Below, piece after piece: positions 1 to 11,534 of a DNA stretch of 60,000 bases; position 1 is the stretch's first letter; each line of letters begins with the position of its first letter. This stretch comes from Branchiostoma floridae (lineage: Eukaryota > Chordata > Leptocardii > Amphioxiformes > Branchiostomatidae). Made by a program: the position numbers and the translations under genes. A model generated the notes under the pieces. The model searched no databases. It saw only the letters and a list, made by a program, of their open reading frames with translations, and was not told the DNA's origin. The DNA lies in the NCBI RefSeq assembly GCF_000003815.2, contig NC_049981.1:24321675-24381674 (forward strand), in the 5' to 3' direction.

Positions 1-26
1 GCGAAATGTACTGTCATTATCGCCTC
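1..26 (-). CDS. Cadherin exon 9 (partial, cut by window edge)
   Basis: Acceptor CTTTCTTTTCAG at 27-38. The visible 26 nt continue the frame of exon 8 as GGDNDSTFR, a typical early cadherin-repeat turn. The rest is outside the window. Confidence 0.7.
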
Positions 27-3000
27 CTGAAAAGAAAGGCAAGAAAAACGTAAGCTAGGCGGTATTTTGATGGACCTGTTATACATGTGTCTGTATCTAA
101 AATTTATATATCTGATTATGACCGCCCTAATTATAAGTCGTAACACACCAGCTCCGCAGGCACGCAAAGCGAAGGCAACTGGTAATGTAACACTGAATGA
201 CCTGTCAAGCCTAAACTTTTTACATCGAACGTAATAATAAGCTGCAAGCGTTGTTTAATGCTATCGAGTAAGGGGGGGGGGGCATCTCCATTACTTTACT
301 GAGAACAATACTGGCATGGGTTGGTAATTCTGGTACTTAAGGGCATGTCCATTTCTTTTTTTTTTTCTTTCTTTCTTTTAGTTGGTATATCCTCTATATG
401 TACGTATAGCAAATTTCAAAACAAGCTTCCGGAGGGCAAAAGCTTTTGAACATGTATTACTTCTTTCGGACGTACTTCAACATCTGTCTGCCAACAGAAA
501 ATCAACACCATAGTCAATGCTCTACTAACATGATAGAAATCACCAACAATTGACCTTGCCTTCTGATTTGTACTGCACTACTGGTTAAAGTGTGTACAGG
601 GAAACATATGTCACACACACACATCAAACAGGCAACTAAATAAACCACCGCATACAGAAAAAGATAAAAGTGTTCATAACACATGACGCTATTTTGCGTT
701 ATGATTTCATATAATTTCTACAACTTACCAACGATATAAAAGAAGATATAGTTGTCTCCCGGGCGCCTTACAGTTCCCACCACAGCTGCCGATCTAGCAT
801 TTTCAAGGACCTTGAAAATAAACACGGCGTCTTCCTACGAACATAAAAAACAGGGATTTCAATAATATGGCTTGAACTGAAGCTAATTGTAAGGAAAAAA
901 TATTCGACAAATAAGTGTGGGAAATGCAAGAGAGATACATACGGGTACGCCTTGTACGTGAACGGTTATTTCAGTGACGGCCGTGTATGCCTCGGCTGTT
1001 CTTGACTCAGTCGCCTGTAACTGATGAAAAATGTACGAACTTTATGGAAAATACTGAATGCCTTGTATGCATAATGTAATCACACACTGATCCTGACATT
1101 TCCTTACTGTGCCTAATGGTTGTGTACTATGTGACGGACACTTTTGAATCAAGGCAAAGAAGGGTAGTATGTTGTTCTTTCTTACAAAGATTAATATCCT
1201 CCCATAACTCTATCATCAAACACTTGTTGACTTCTGATATGTATTTTAGAAACAAATTTTTGCCGCACCTGCTATGGCCTATTGTACAGATAGATGTTTT
1301 TCATGTATATGTATGTATGTGTGATCCTTTGTGTGCCTATAGGTCTTTTATACCTGAAATAAAGAATAACGATAAGAAAGATACACAACAATCTGGGAAT
1401 GAAATGATAAGATGGAATTTTGCGAGTGTATTTGGCGGTGAGCCATGCCCACCATATAAAAAAAGAGCTAAACAGTTTGTAGCAGTGCTATTATCATAAA
1501 AATGTCCAAGGTCTGCCACTAGCGTGTTCTAAGCAACAGCCCTGGCATTCCGGCCTGCTGTTTGGCATTTTTTACTGAGTTGGAACTGGTCAGATTCTAT
1601 CGGCCCACCGCATCCCCGCCTACTGTCGAGAGGAAGCGTGATTGGTTTGTTACATATACAGTTCCCACGACATCACAAGGGTAGTGTCTGATTGGCTGAC
1701 AGCTGGCAATGTAGTTGCTTGACTCATATGCATTGGGCCTGGCAAGAGAGGATGTGTTACCATGTGCATGCAGTAAAAAACATCCTTTTATATTATTGAT
1801 TGATAGTTGCTTACCAGAAATCGCAGGATTTTTTCAGGTTTCTCCAGAGTTTCGTAGTCCAAGGCCGGGGGATCCACAACAAATATGCTGACTGTGGCCG
1901 CTCCCCCTAACACTGATTTTGGCTCCAAGTCAAATACAGATGCATCAACTCCCAACAATCTTAGTCGGAACTCACTGTTTGTACCCTGGACACAAATCAA
2001 GAAATTTCGATAATACTATTTAAGTTTGCGGTTATTATGTGAATGAAATAAGAGTAGTAAATAAGCTATCTGGCTTCATTTAACCGGACAAGGGCCACCA
2101 CAGACTACCAACAACCTTTGACTTGTTTGTTTTTTTGCCAATAATCTAACATATTTATGTAACGTTATACGGTACAGAGATAAGCTATGGAAATAGCGGT
2201 CGAAAACAATACATCCATTATAAAACATTTGAAATCGCTATGATCTACGTCATCAAAATGGCGGCAGTTTGCTAGTCGGCTGCCTTTGTTGAAGTAAACC
2301 ATACCTGATCTGCGTCCGAAACCGCCATCTGCAGCCCTGTAACAGGAGTGTGTGCGGCTGCGTGCTCTGAGATACTGCCGCTGTAGGACTGTCTGTTAAA
2401 CGTTGGCCGGTTGTCGTTAACGTCAAGGACTGTGATCTGAACCGTTGTTGTCCCAAAAGCACTCGTGCCGTTCATTAGTATCTCTTCTGCCTGTTACGTA
2501 CAAAACATTTAGAAAAATACTACTAAGCGTATTCACGCATTTAACCACACATGTGCAGAGATTGTGACCCTAGACCTGTTTACATGTCAGGTTGTAAATG
2601 CCCCTCCCCCAGTCGATCGGTTTGCAATGACCAGATGCGCTTTGTCTCAGGGAACTTCATGTCTAGCTGCGCATGCCCTGTTGCATCCGTGACTACTCTT
2701 ATTACCAAACTGAAAGTATTGTGCAACTTCTGAAGACCTTTCTTGTTCAGGGCTTTCTTTTAAAAAAATCTCCGAACCGCGTTGGCATATGGAGAACACG
2801 AGAGGCACGTGAGAAAAAGCTTGACTTCATCGGGCCAAGTCCATCTCTAGTCACCATTTCTTGTCACCATTTCTTAGACCTTGATGTTACCTTTTATGTA
2901 ACTACGTGTTAGTGTCCACGACGTGCCTAGCATTCAAATGCTAATTGTGGAACCTCGGACACACACAAAGTCAATCAAACAAACAGATGGCCAATTTATC

Positions 3001-4778
3001 AAATTTTCTATCAAACGGACTTTCTTACCTGGATGATAAGAGTAAAAACCCTTGGAGCTGACTTATCCTCAAGTCCAGCCTCCCTGTCTATGACTGATGA
3101 TGTTGTGATCACACCAGTTGTTTCGTTAAGTTTGAAGAAACCTTGTTCATCTGTAACATTACATACATTAGGATGAAAAAGCATATGATACAGAACTAAT
3201 AGAAAGTGTTTATCATTCATAGCCTCATTGACGTTGTGATAACCAACATTTTGGTGACCGTCTATAACATTTCTTACAGCAAAATGACTGTTTCTCCTTG
3301 GAAACTGCAGCTAGGAATTTACTGTAGTGTTGCAAATGCGGTCAAAAAGTATTGTTACATTTACTTAGATATTGTCAAGCAACAATATTGCCATAACTTT
3401 GTTACCCAGTCAACGATGAAGTATCTGATAAAAGTACTAGTATGCACGGGCTTGTATATGCAGTTCGCTTTGGTGTGTTTATCATTCGTTGTATTATTTT
3501 TTCTTATCATGCTGACATCACACAGGGTCGGAGGCATTGTTTATGTTTTTTCGACGGACACGTATACTTACCTTCCTGTGCAATAGAGTACTGGATTCTG
3601 CTGGGATCTATGCGTGGACTGCCTGAAGCCGTAACCTGCATCACTGTAGTGCCCTGCATATGAAGTTATGAATAATACTCTGTATTTGCGTGACTATAAT
3701 GCCAATGCAATGTATGGGAGTCAATACATGTTTCACGAAACAAGACTATAACCTTATCTAGAGTATTAAAGACACTTTATTTTCACTAGTTTTTTGTGGC
3801 CTTATAGAATTGTAAGTTACCCCAAGTTTCACATCTGTTTTTTTTTCCTGTATATAACTTCCAGCAGTGTTTAAAGTTCAAACATTCATGTTTCGCTAGC
3901 ACTATCGTATTGCTGAAATCATATTGATAACGCCTTTCAACTACAATTGAGACAAATGCATCATCACTAGGTAGCCATAAACAGTGCCTTCTGCCAGCTT
4001 TACCGGCTAGGTAATACAGATTGCAATAGATACAGATACATTCAGATAGAAGAGTAAAAGAGCGGCCATAATTGTTGTTTACAACGTACCACGTCAGCGT
4101 TTTCAGCAACAACACCGAAATAGGGCTCGTGAAGAAACACCAGATGGATTCGGGGTGTCGTTAATGTCGGCACAGTTGTGTAACGGCTCTCAGAGGTTCC
4201 CATGGGGGTCGGTGAAGTAGCTTCAACTGTACAACGTCAGAGACATCGAAGAGATTAGAAACATGTCTTTTACTGGCATTTTTGGGTGTGAAATTGACAT
4301 ATAGACATACAGATAACAAAACACCACACTTCACACCGCTAAACCGCTCTACGATCAATGTATCAATGAAAACAAGTTCTTGTTAGTGTGACCGAGTCTT
4401 GGTGCGATTGACTATTATGATCGAACCAAGGCCCTTGGTTGTAGTAAATAATCGGGTATTGATACATTTAAATACATAATCTTTATCAGATAGGACAAAA
4501 GAAATTAGAAGAAATCAACACCTCAGCATGTTCGGGAAAAAGTTGGAGACCGGAAAGGTTTCCCAAAAAAGCAACCATGACCTCCGTGACCCCATGACCA
4601 ACACCTGACCCCTATACCAAATATCATCAAATTCTGTCCGGACTGAGGTTGTTGCTCCGAAAATCTATTCATACAAACACACAAAAACGAAGAGAACTAA
4701 GAGTGTAAAAACTGATAACGTACCTGTACATACTCCGATGCACATGATGATGGCTGTCAAACATATTTCTCCTTCCAT
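1..4778 (-). CDS. Cadherin-family gene, 5' part (9 exons, runs off the window)
   Basis: Cell-surface calcium-dependent adhesion protein of the cadherin superfamily. I assembled exons 4724-4778, 4090-4226, 3572-3653, 3029-3150, 2305-2490, 1815-1985, 943-1014, 729-834 and 1-26 (all minus). Every junction keeps frame, giving 319 codons. Residues 1-18 form a signal peptide (hydrophobic core LTAIIMCIGVC). Residues ~19-52 are Thr/Pro/Ser rich. Cadherin repeat 1 starts at YFGVVAEN, carries VIDREA and ends in the calcium linker DVNDNRPTF. Repeat 2 has SDADQGTNSEF and ALDYE, and repeat 3 starts at VFIFKVLEN. The repeat 2-3 junction lacks DxNDN. The start ATG at 4778 precedes the signal peptide. The rest of the ectodomain and any membrane segment lie outside the window, so the subfamily (classical, protocadherin, Fat, CDH23-like) cannot be assigned. 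Family call is firm; exon ends are my reading of splice consensus. Confidence 0.9.
729..834 (-). CDS. Cadherin exon 8: start of repeat 3
   Basis: Acceptor TGTTCGTAG, donor GTTG|GTAAGT. It codes EDAVFIFKVLENARSAAVVG...FFYIV. It ends one base into a codon, and that base joins GA of the next exon to continue as GGDNDSTF. Confidence 0.85.
943..1014 (-). CDS. Cadherin exon 7: last strand of repeat 2
   Basis: Acceptor CAGTTACAG, donor GTACCC|GTATGT, 24 codons in phase 0-0. It codes ATESRTAEAYTAVTEITVHV, the final beta strand, followed by QGVP where DxNDN would be expected. Confidence 0.8.
1815..1985 (-). CDS. Cadherin exon 6: repeat 2 middle
   Basis: Acceptor TTGTGTCCAG, donor TTTCTG|GTAAGC, 57 codons in phase 0-0. 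It opens with GTNSEF, completing the SDADQGTNSEF calcium motif, and ends in PPALDYETLEKP...RFL. The canonical LDRE is LDYE here. Confidence 0.88.
2305..2490 (-). CDS. Cadherin exon 5: end of repeat 1, DVNDNRP linker, start of repeat 2
   Basis: Acceptor CGTAACAG, donor ATCAG|GTATGG, 62 codons in phase 0-0. It codes TTVQITVLDVNDNRPTF, the calcium-binding linker, and then SGSISEHAAAH...MAVSDADQ of repeat 2. This is the most diagnostic exon of the gene. Confidence 0.93.
3029..3150 (-). CDS. Cadherin exon 4: repeat 1 core with DRE motif
   Basis: Acceptor AATGTTACAG, donor CCAG|GTAAGA. It codes FFKLNETTGVI...SVIDREAG...FTLIIQ. The DRE motif and 'F-x-L..TG-x-I' are cadherin repeat signatures. Ends in phase 0. 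Confidence 0.9.
3572..3653 (-). CDS. Cadherin exon 3: repeat 1, middle
   Basis: Acceptor CATATGCAG, donor GAAG|GTAAGT. It codes GTTVMQVTASGSP... to IQYSIAQE. The final base joins AT of the next exon to give Asp, producing the contiguous IQYSIAQEDEQGFFKL. Confidence 0.85.
4090..4226 (-). CDS. Cadherin exon 2: Thr/Pro-rich spacer and start of repeat 1
   Basis: Acceptor GTTGTACAG, donor GTG|GTACGT. It codes a Ser/Thr/Pro-rich stretch and then HEPYFGVVAENADV, the usual first strand of a cadherin repeat with its Glu-Asn. It ends in phase 0. Confidence 0.8.
4724..4778 (-). CDS. Cadherin exon 1: start codon and signal peptide
   Basis: ATG at 4778 opens MEGEICLTAIIMCIGVCT, a short hydrophobic signal peptide. 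The donor is ACAG|GTACGT. It ends one base into a codon, and that base joins TT of exon 2 to make Val. A 28-bp tandem repeat lies just upstream of the ATG. Confidence 0.8.
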
Positions 4779-4783
4779 TTTGG

Positions 4784-4839
4784 AGTCCCTGTGAGGTTGA
4801 TGTTAAACCAGAGTCACTATGAAGTTGATGCTAAACCAG
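4784..4839 (-). repeat. 28-bp tandem repeat directly upstream of the cadherin start codon
   Basis: Two head-to-tail 28-bp units (4784-4811 and 4812-4839) match at 24 of 28 positions and end 6 bp before the ATG. The repeat would sit in the 5' UTR or core promoter. I see no clear TATA box. Confidence 0.75.
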
Positions 4840-6117
4840 ATGTGCGTAATGGTGACACATCTATTGATGGGAACGGGAGGAAACAGTCATATCACAGGTT
4901 TGATGTAACCACTCAAAAAGCTCCGACAGTGTTGTAGGGAACATTCAAAATACATTAAGACCAACAAGTAGACCAAAATGATATATCGCACTTGACGTAA
5001 TTAGTACATCATGCCAAAATTAATGCTTCTACATGTACATGTATTGGCTGATCATGGCATTATGGTGTGTTGAGCTTGGTTCGACTGCTGAGCGACCATA
5101 GATTTTACTAGTTGCTCAACGAATGTCAACAACAAAAATAAGAAACTTTCGTTTTGTGTGTGTCCTTTAAAAAGCACTTTTAAATCTTGCATCTAATTCT
5201 ATTCTAAAAACCTTGTAAGCTTTTTGTGTTTTGTTGTCATTTCTGTCATATTTTTCTTACGTTTTGCATAGTATTCCAACTCTAAAATCAATGGCTACAA
5301 AAATGGTTCAATCTACTTAGGTATCATCGAGGTCGTGGAACGAAGGCTTGGCACCTCTTAGTTGTACGCGAATACCATGCATGTAGTTATGATTATAGTT
5401 AGTGAACAAACCCCGGTTACGCCAGGCTATAGGAATCCGGGAGGGTCAAACGAAGTCGACACAATGCGACTCTGAATTATTAACGCCACGTTAACAATCG
5501 TGCACTCAACGCCGTGATTCATAGCTCAGCGCTACTAAAGGATTCATCGATACCGACTTGTACATGATATATCTGTTATTATTTACTGTGTACTCTGAAT
5601 CCAAACCTTCAGTGCAAATGACTGGTATTAGCGTGAAAACAGGGAAAACACAAAGACACATTACCCTTGTTTTTCAGGTCATTCAGTCGAACTTATAAAC
5701 ACAATCCGACTTCCATAATATATATTGTATTAACGTTAACATATACGTATACAAATATACGTATTGATAATACAATACTCATAGCTTGAGATATCACGGT
5801 ATGCAAACAGATATAAACCAAGAATTGTGTAGAAGAGTGATACACCTAATTCTTTTCATAACAGCTACGCCCAGCAGACATTGTCACCTTAAAAATGTGC
5901 ATTGAGACTACCAAAGTGTACTGATAACATATTTTATGATCGAAACTCTTAATAATTGACCGTGTGAATCACACCTTTGCTAAGAAGTTTCAGTCACCTT
6001 TACACTTGAGCTGGTACCGTGGGAGACACAAACATCGAGATAAAAACCCTGGATACCTTCCGTCACGGGGCCATGGTTACTAATTAGGCACAAATAGACC
6101 TTCATTTGTGACACATC
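4840..6117. other. Intergenic, cadherin 5' flank with MITE fragment
   Basis: No gene seen. 5070-5330 holds a degenerate copy of the GCTGAGCGACC MITE family (see the 12690 entry). It shares 'TGCTCAACGAATG' and an internal 'TAAAATCAATGGCT' stretch with other copies. 5722-5778 is an AT-rich imperfect palindrome (TATTGTATTAACGT ... AATACAATA). Confidence 0.5.
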
Positions 6118-6390
6118 ATCGCAAGATTGTCCCCTTTGACCTCCGAGATGTTGTCCGACCACTCCAGACGTTGAACCTTCCCCCGGGCGCCGAGTATTAC
6201 CGAGTATCTGCGGAAACTACCGAGTGCCGAACATCTACGAAAGTTACCGAATAACAACTAATCGCAAGATGCCCCCTTTTGACTTCGGGGTTGCGGTCCG
6301 ACCACTTCGTGACACGTTTCTTCCGAGTATTACCGAGTATACTGAGTATCTTGGAACACCTGCTTAAAATGAAGTTACCGAATAATAATG
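6118..6390. repeat. Tandem duplication, ~143-bp unit, two copies
   Basis: Unit 1 begins ATCGCAAGATTGTCCCC at 6118 and unit 2 begins ATCGCAAGATGCCCCC at 6261. Both continue through GTCCGACCAC, then CCGAGTATTACCGAGTAT, and end GTTACCGAATAA. Each unit contains smaller CCGAGTAT repeats. No coding signal. Confidence 0.75.
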
Positions 6391-7620
6391 TCGAATTTAC
6401 GTTTAAGATACCGACCACTTTAGACAACATATAATGAATTACACACCGAAGTGGGGCGCTCATCGCCTCTTAACCACGACTGGAGAATTTGAAAGCACGG
6501 TAGAAGTGGATTCGACATCCATTGATATATTATTCCGTTCTTTTACTCCTGACCACAGAATATTTCTTTATGTCGCATGCCCTGAAAATATGATTCTATG
6601 TTATGTACTAATTATCGATGAATCGAGGAAGCCAAATATAATACACCTACAAAGTACGAAACATGACTATTGTACTGTCAATGTTAACATTCTACGTTTG
6701 CTCTGAATGTCTGGGAATATGTGAAACATGAGTTAGAAGATCTCATGACTCCGTGAAAAGTTTAGAATTTCCCCTGTATCTTGGATAATAAATTGCAATG
6801 GATTGCAATAAATTGCCAGTGAAGTTTCTATTAACAAAACAAGTGCCCATTCATAATATGTGCCCATTGATCATTTTCCGTAAATCTATGGTGAACTTGT
6901 CGAGTAAACGATATATGCCTGCTGAAAAAACAGCTACAATTAAAGAAACAGATAGCTATGCCGCACGTGCCTAGTTGCAGATGTAATACGCAACGTTTAT
7001 ATTGCATGAGCATTATAAACGCTTTAGTGATTATACAGTAGCGACATATGGCTACGTGTCAAGATATAAAAAAACTATGCGCTATAAAACGTTTCCCGAA
7101 ATTCTCAAGCACTTTTTTTAGCGATTGTCAACCTTGCCCACACCGAGCCATTTCACGGCATCTGCTTAAACTGACCTTCACTCATTCCAAAAGGGTTTCA
7201 AAAAAGGAAAAAGCCATTTCGGACGTGTAACATTTCTGCCATTAAGTAGTCAGTGTTTAACAAAATAGTGCTTTTCATTAGTGGCGCCAATGGCAATTAC
7301 GTGGCTAAGTAATGAGAAAGCTCAATTTGATTTGAGTGGCATGAAACAAAGAAAGAATGGCAATAATGTATTTGAGTTTTAAAACTGGCTTGGAATTAGT
7401 TTGACTGTGAAATTGTCTAAAATGTACGATTTACTTCAGACACATTTACACAAAATTTTCAAATCGACGATTAAAAATTTGCCAAATGTTAGACAAGGTT
7501 AAGTTGTATTTTCTTGATTTTGTGTCATTATGATCTTTGAAAACGATTATCCCGGGATCTAAAAATAGAACATCATTGCACGTTGACGGGATTCGCTGCA
7601 TTCCATTCCGTCTGCCCAAA
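6391..7620. other. Intergenic, no feature seen
   Basis: AT-rich sequence on both strands with only short chance reading frames. I see no splice-flanked coding stretch or recognisable repeat. Confidence 0.5.
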
Positions 7621-7623
7621 AGC

Positions 7624-7748
7624 ATAAAAGGCAGATTTATCGCTGTGATTTCTGACAACGCCTTAGTCCGGAGGAGGTTCGTACCCAGGACACACCGCGC
7701 GTGTGCACAGCGGAGGCCGTGGGCCAGGGGAGAGCGGTGTGCGTCTGG
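7624..7748 (+). promoter_or_regulatory. Possible TATA box plus noncoding first exon
   Basis: A TATA-like ATAAAAG at 7624 is followed by a GC-rich island in AT-rich surroundings, ending in a strong donor, TCTGG|GTGAGTG, at 7749. The pattern resembles a capped 5' UTR exon on the plus strand, so it could be a distal leader for the opsin gene 8 kb downstream. No protein similarity is seen. This is inference only. Confidence 0.25.
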
Positions 7749-8145
7749 GTGAGTGTTTCTCTCTCTCTTTTTTTTAAATTTCAACTGTAATATCATATTC
7801 AAAGCTAAAGCAGTTATCGACATGCCCCTGTGTCCCACTTTTTAACTTTAATTGTAGAATAACATTTTTTGTTTTCAATTTTTTCAAGCGCAATTCGGAG
7901 TTCGAACTGATTTAACGGAGTGGTGATTTATTTGTACAACAAAGCATAATCCATCCGCTTGCGTTGATGCTTCTATTTCAGTACAAATAAATTATTAACT
8001 TCTGAAATCTACAGGTCTCTGGGATTAAAGCATAGATTTCTTACTACCTGCTTTCCTTTTTTCATAGCGCGGCGGTCTTTGGGTACTCGGCGAAATGATT
8101 ACACTTCATATGCATGTATGCGATATAACAGCGCAGTGACATACC

Positions 8146-8340
8146 CATAGCCTCTACCAGGCTCCACAGGTCGCTGGAAAACAGCAGAAATTGGCCAAAT
8201 AAAACACTCCAGAGGAGTTAGATGGCTGAAGAGTACAGTTTGCGACCGTCCTAGGCCAGTTAACTCCTACTAAGCTTTTATTCATAACTTGGCCAATGTC
8301 CTTATTGGGCCAGGCGGGAATATGGTAGAGACTAGTATAG
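8146..8340. mobile_element. Possible MITE with imperfect terminal inverted repeats
   Basis: The left end CATAGCCTCTACCAGGCTCC roughly mirrors the right end GGGAATATGGTAGAGACTAG. Inside, GGAGTTA/TAACTCC and GGCCAA/TTGGCC pairs give further inverted symmetry. Length ~195 bp, no coding capacity. Confidence 0.4.
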
Positions 8341-8569
8341 ACAAGCTATAAGCTTATACTGGTTACCTCTGTCGTCGAATAGAATACCAAACTGAAAACA
8401 TCATATGCGAGGACAAATTGAGAAAGATATAAAATGTGGAAAGAATGAAGAGGCATTAGGAAAAAGTAATGCTTACTGAAATATTTTCCTTGTACGCGTA
8501 ATTAAAAAGAAGATGAGACATTGAAATGAATTTATTTTGGTACAATCGCAAAAAATGATTTCCTATGTA

Positions 8570-8800
8570 ACTTTACGTGTAGACAGCGATGGCTGAGAGA
8601 CCGTGTAGCGACAAAAATGGATTTATGCACGTGACCTTTGATTTCATGATTGGAATATGATGCAAGTTGTACAAGTATAATTCGTGAGATATGAAAATGA
8701 AATATGTGACGTAGAAAAGATGTGTGAAATTCGAAATGCGTTGAACGATCTGATAAACCATTGTTTGCTTGGCGGGCGCAGCCTCTACTGAAAAGCAATT
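8570..8800. mobile_element. MITE copy, GCTGAGCGACC family
   Basis: It contains AGCGATGGCTGAGAGACCGT, then GACCTTTGATTTCATGATT and an internal ATGATGCAAGTTGTA. The same order of blocks occurs in the copies at 12690, 25472, 35762 and 55824. The right part has GCGGGCGCAGCCTCTACTGAAAAG. Noncoding; the peptide-like similarity of overlapping frames in these copies is just the shared repeat. Confidence 0.6.
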
Positions 8801-11139
8801 GTAGTGCCAAAACAAGATAAGCAAAAGTATATCCTTTAGAATAGAATATTTCGTTCATGGTTCAAGCAGTTTTTGCCCATCTCATGGAAAAGAATCGGTT
8901 ACCGTTTTTTATTGATGATCAAGACACTGACACATAAGAGATGCACTCGTGGGGTCACGTAGCGTAACACAGTGTGGTTTGCTCAAAGTCCGGACAGAAA
9001 GGTGTTTGGTTGAATGCTTTGACGTTGTGCTCTTAGGAAATACACTTAACACGATTTATCTCACTTTACCCAGATGTAAATACAGATAGGACGTTAGATG
9101 GAGGTCCAGTGTTTGAGGGGAGCCACACCTCGGGAACGTTAAATGATCCACCACACATATTAATAAGAGTAGGGGTTCTTTCTCGTGTGCGTGGATCAAT
9201 TAAATGCGTTCGGATGTATTGTTCAGTATACACCTGGTATTTTTCGCCATAAGGTGGTTCACCGGCCAAGCAATACTAAAAGAAAAGAAATAAACAAACA
9301 AACGAATAGACTCTTGAGCCGTCAATATTAGCACCACTTCTGAAAAATGAAAATTAAAACCGACAAGTTCAGTACAATATACAAATGCAGGTAAGATAAG
9401 CAATAGTTAATAATGTACAGCGAATGATAATTTGTGTTGGATTGAATATTAATTCTAAATAAGAGTCTCAGTTTATATTGATAGATTGTATATGTTAAGA
9501 GTTAGTAGGAAAGACAGTCATATCCTAGGCGTTAACAATGATAGAATCAAAATAATTCTGTAAGTTTCTGTATGTTTTTCAGATAAACCCTTATAATCAG
9601 TACTAAAATATCATGCAGGCTTGTTCAGCCTACTAGTTTCTATCAATAGCTTTCATATGGACACATGCAGGTAAAGGCTAATATAAACAGACTTTAGTTT
9701 AAGCTGCAGGTTCCAAAGCGAAGCCGTGTGAGGAGGACGCAGATGTGCCAGGAACAATGGCAGGAGCATTAAGGAGCAGGTGTATTAAGGAGCAGGCGTA
9801 CCAATTACGTGCACGGAAAATGGACGTATCATTTTTGGCTCCATACTTCTGTCTATCTACCTGTGTGTGTGAGTAAAATTTCACGAGAAGATACCTGTTG
9901 CCTTCCATGCTTTGTACATTGAGATTCTTTAAAAGCCTGCTATATTTGATTCCATTCGAGTACTGCACTTTGAATCACTTGGAAACTCAAGTAGCCATAT
10001 TCATCTAGCATTCTGCCGTAAAAGGGTTATCAGCGGCCAGCGGCCTGAAGAACGATGAGCTTCACTCAAGTCGAATCAGTTGAAATCCTCAGATACCCAT
10101 TTTGCAGGCCTAGTTACCAGCATACATCCCATATGTCTCAACATCGCGGCTTGATCGGCGCAAATCTGGAGCATAATGTGATCCATTACATGTTCATTAG
10201 CGAAAGTGGGATTGGCAAAGGCAGATGCAAAGTGCACGTAAAAGGATAAAATACAAGCACATATACATGGCCTTTCACGCGGCAATAGCCTTTTTGGGAC
10301 ATTTGCTTTGAGCAATTTAACCTCGGGATTTCATTTAAAACGGATGGCTGAAATATTCCTTTTTGTTCTACATGCTATGTGGTGTCATTTTCGTATACAT
10401 TTTCTTTCTGTGGCCACTGCTTATTTTCTTTCAAATTCTAATTTTTACATGTTGCTAAAACGTTAAAAGGTTACGATTTGATAAGGTACTTTCCCTTCTG
10501 AAATGTACCTACTATTCTTACATTACCTTCCACTAGAGACAGGGACCGAGGAGCGACGGAAACAATTATCAGGTCTATGTTATATAGATATACATTTTTT
10601 TCTCAAGTTTTGAGTGTTGTCGTTAAAATATTACCCTATAAAATATATGGCCGCACAAATCAGTAGCGGCTACTGAGCTATCACCGTCTAGTGGAACGGG
10701 CAATACGCAGGTTTAACAAGTGCAATAAGTTATCCGTTTGATAGAGTGAATTTTACTGAACGCTATATAGCACTAGGAGTTCAATTATAATTGGGCATTA
10801 GCCGCTGGAATTCCCCAAAGATTATGGGTCTTTTTTGGAATTTATGCCAATTCCACTCAAAGCCACTGGCCAGTTCCATTTAATTAGTGCATTTGATTTT
10901 CCCTAAATACATTGCAAATTTGGCCGGGTCTAATCACCAACGACACACGGTATCAATGTCGTAATTCGTTACCAATTCTGGGAGGTAGCCATGTTTCTAT
11001 CGGTTTGATGCAACAAATGTCTTAGACATGCGGAATGAAAGTTTGAGGAAGCCCGCTGAAACACGAAGATGTAAAGACTCCGCCTCAAGACGTTCCTTAA
11101 TTACTGTCTATTACGAACTAAGCTTTTCTAATGTGTGCC
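8801..11139. other. Intergenic, no gene seen
   Basis: AT-rich with short chance reading frames only. I see nothing I can support as an exon, RNA or named repeat. Confidence 0.5.
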
Positions 11140-11530
11140 TCAATATGTTTTGAGAAGTTTTAGAACACATCCCTATTCCAAAATGCCCTATTCTGTAGTG
11201 TATTACAGCATACAGAATGTTTCAGAATACATTTCTATTCCTCCAATGGTCTTTCCCGTTGTTTTCCACGACGTAACTTAGAATTGGGAACGTTTTGGAA
11301 TTCATTTTTAGAATGGGGTACATTTTGCAATACAGATTTATTATCATGACAGTTTTTTTTTTCATCTTGTGCCTTTTCATGCATTAGAATCGAGAAAGTT
11401 TTGAACACAAACGCTTTCTTCATTAGTGTATTACGGTATGTTTAGAATAAACAACGTTTTGAATATATCTCTAACCCATAAAGTTCTACTCTCCAAAATG
11501 CTACAACATGTTTGAGTATGGAGTACCTTT
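11140..11530. repeat. Degenerate short-period repeat region
   Basis: Variants of TTTTGAACACAT, CTATTCCAAAATG, TAGTGTATTAC and GTTTAGAATA recur several times in similar order, suggesting an eroded tandem array. It abuts the left end of the GC-rich element at 11535. Confidence 0.5.
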
Positions 11531-11534
11531 CTAA

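Noticed and set aside
1116-1499. 127-codon plus-strand open frame
   Set aside because: Lies in a cadherin intron on the opposite strand, AT-rich with no domain or splice context.
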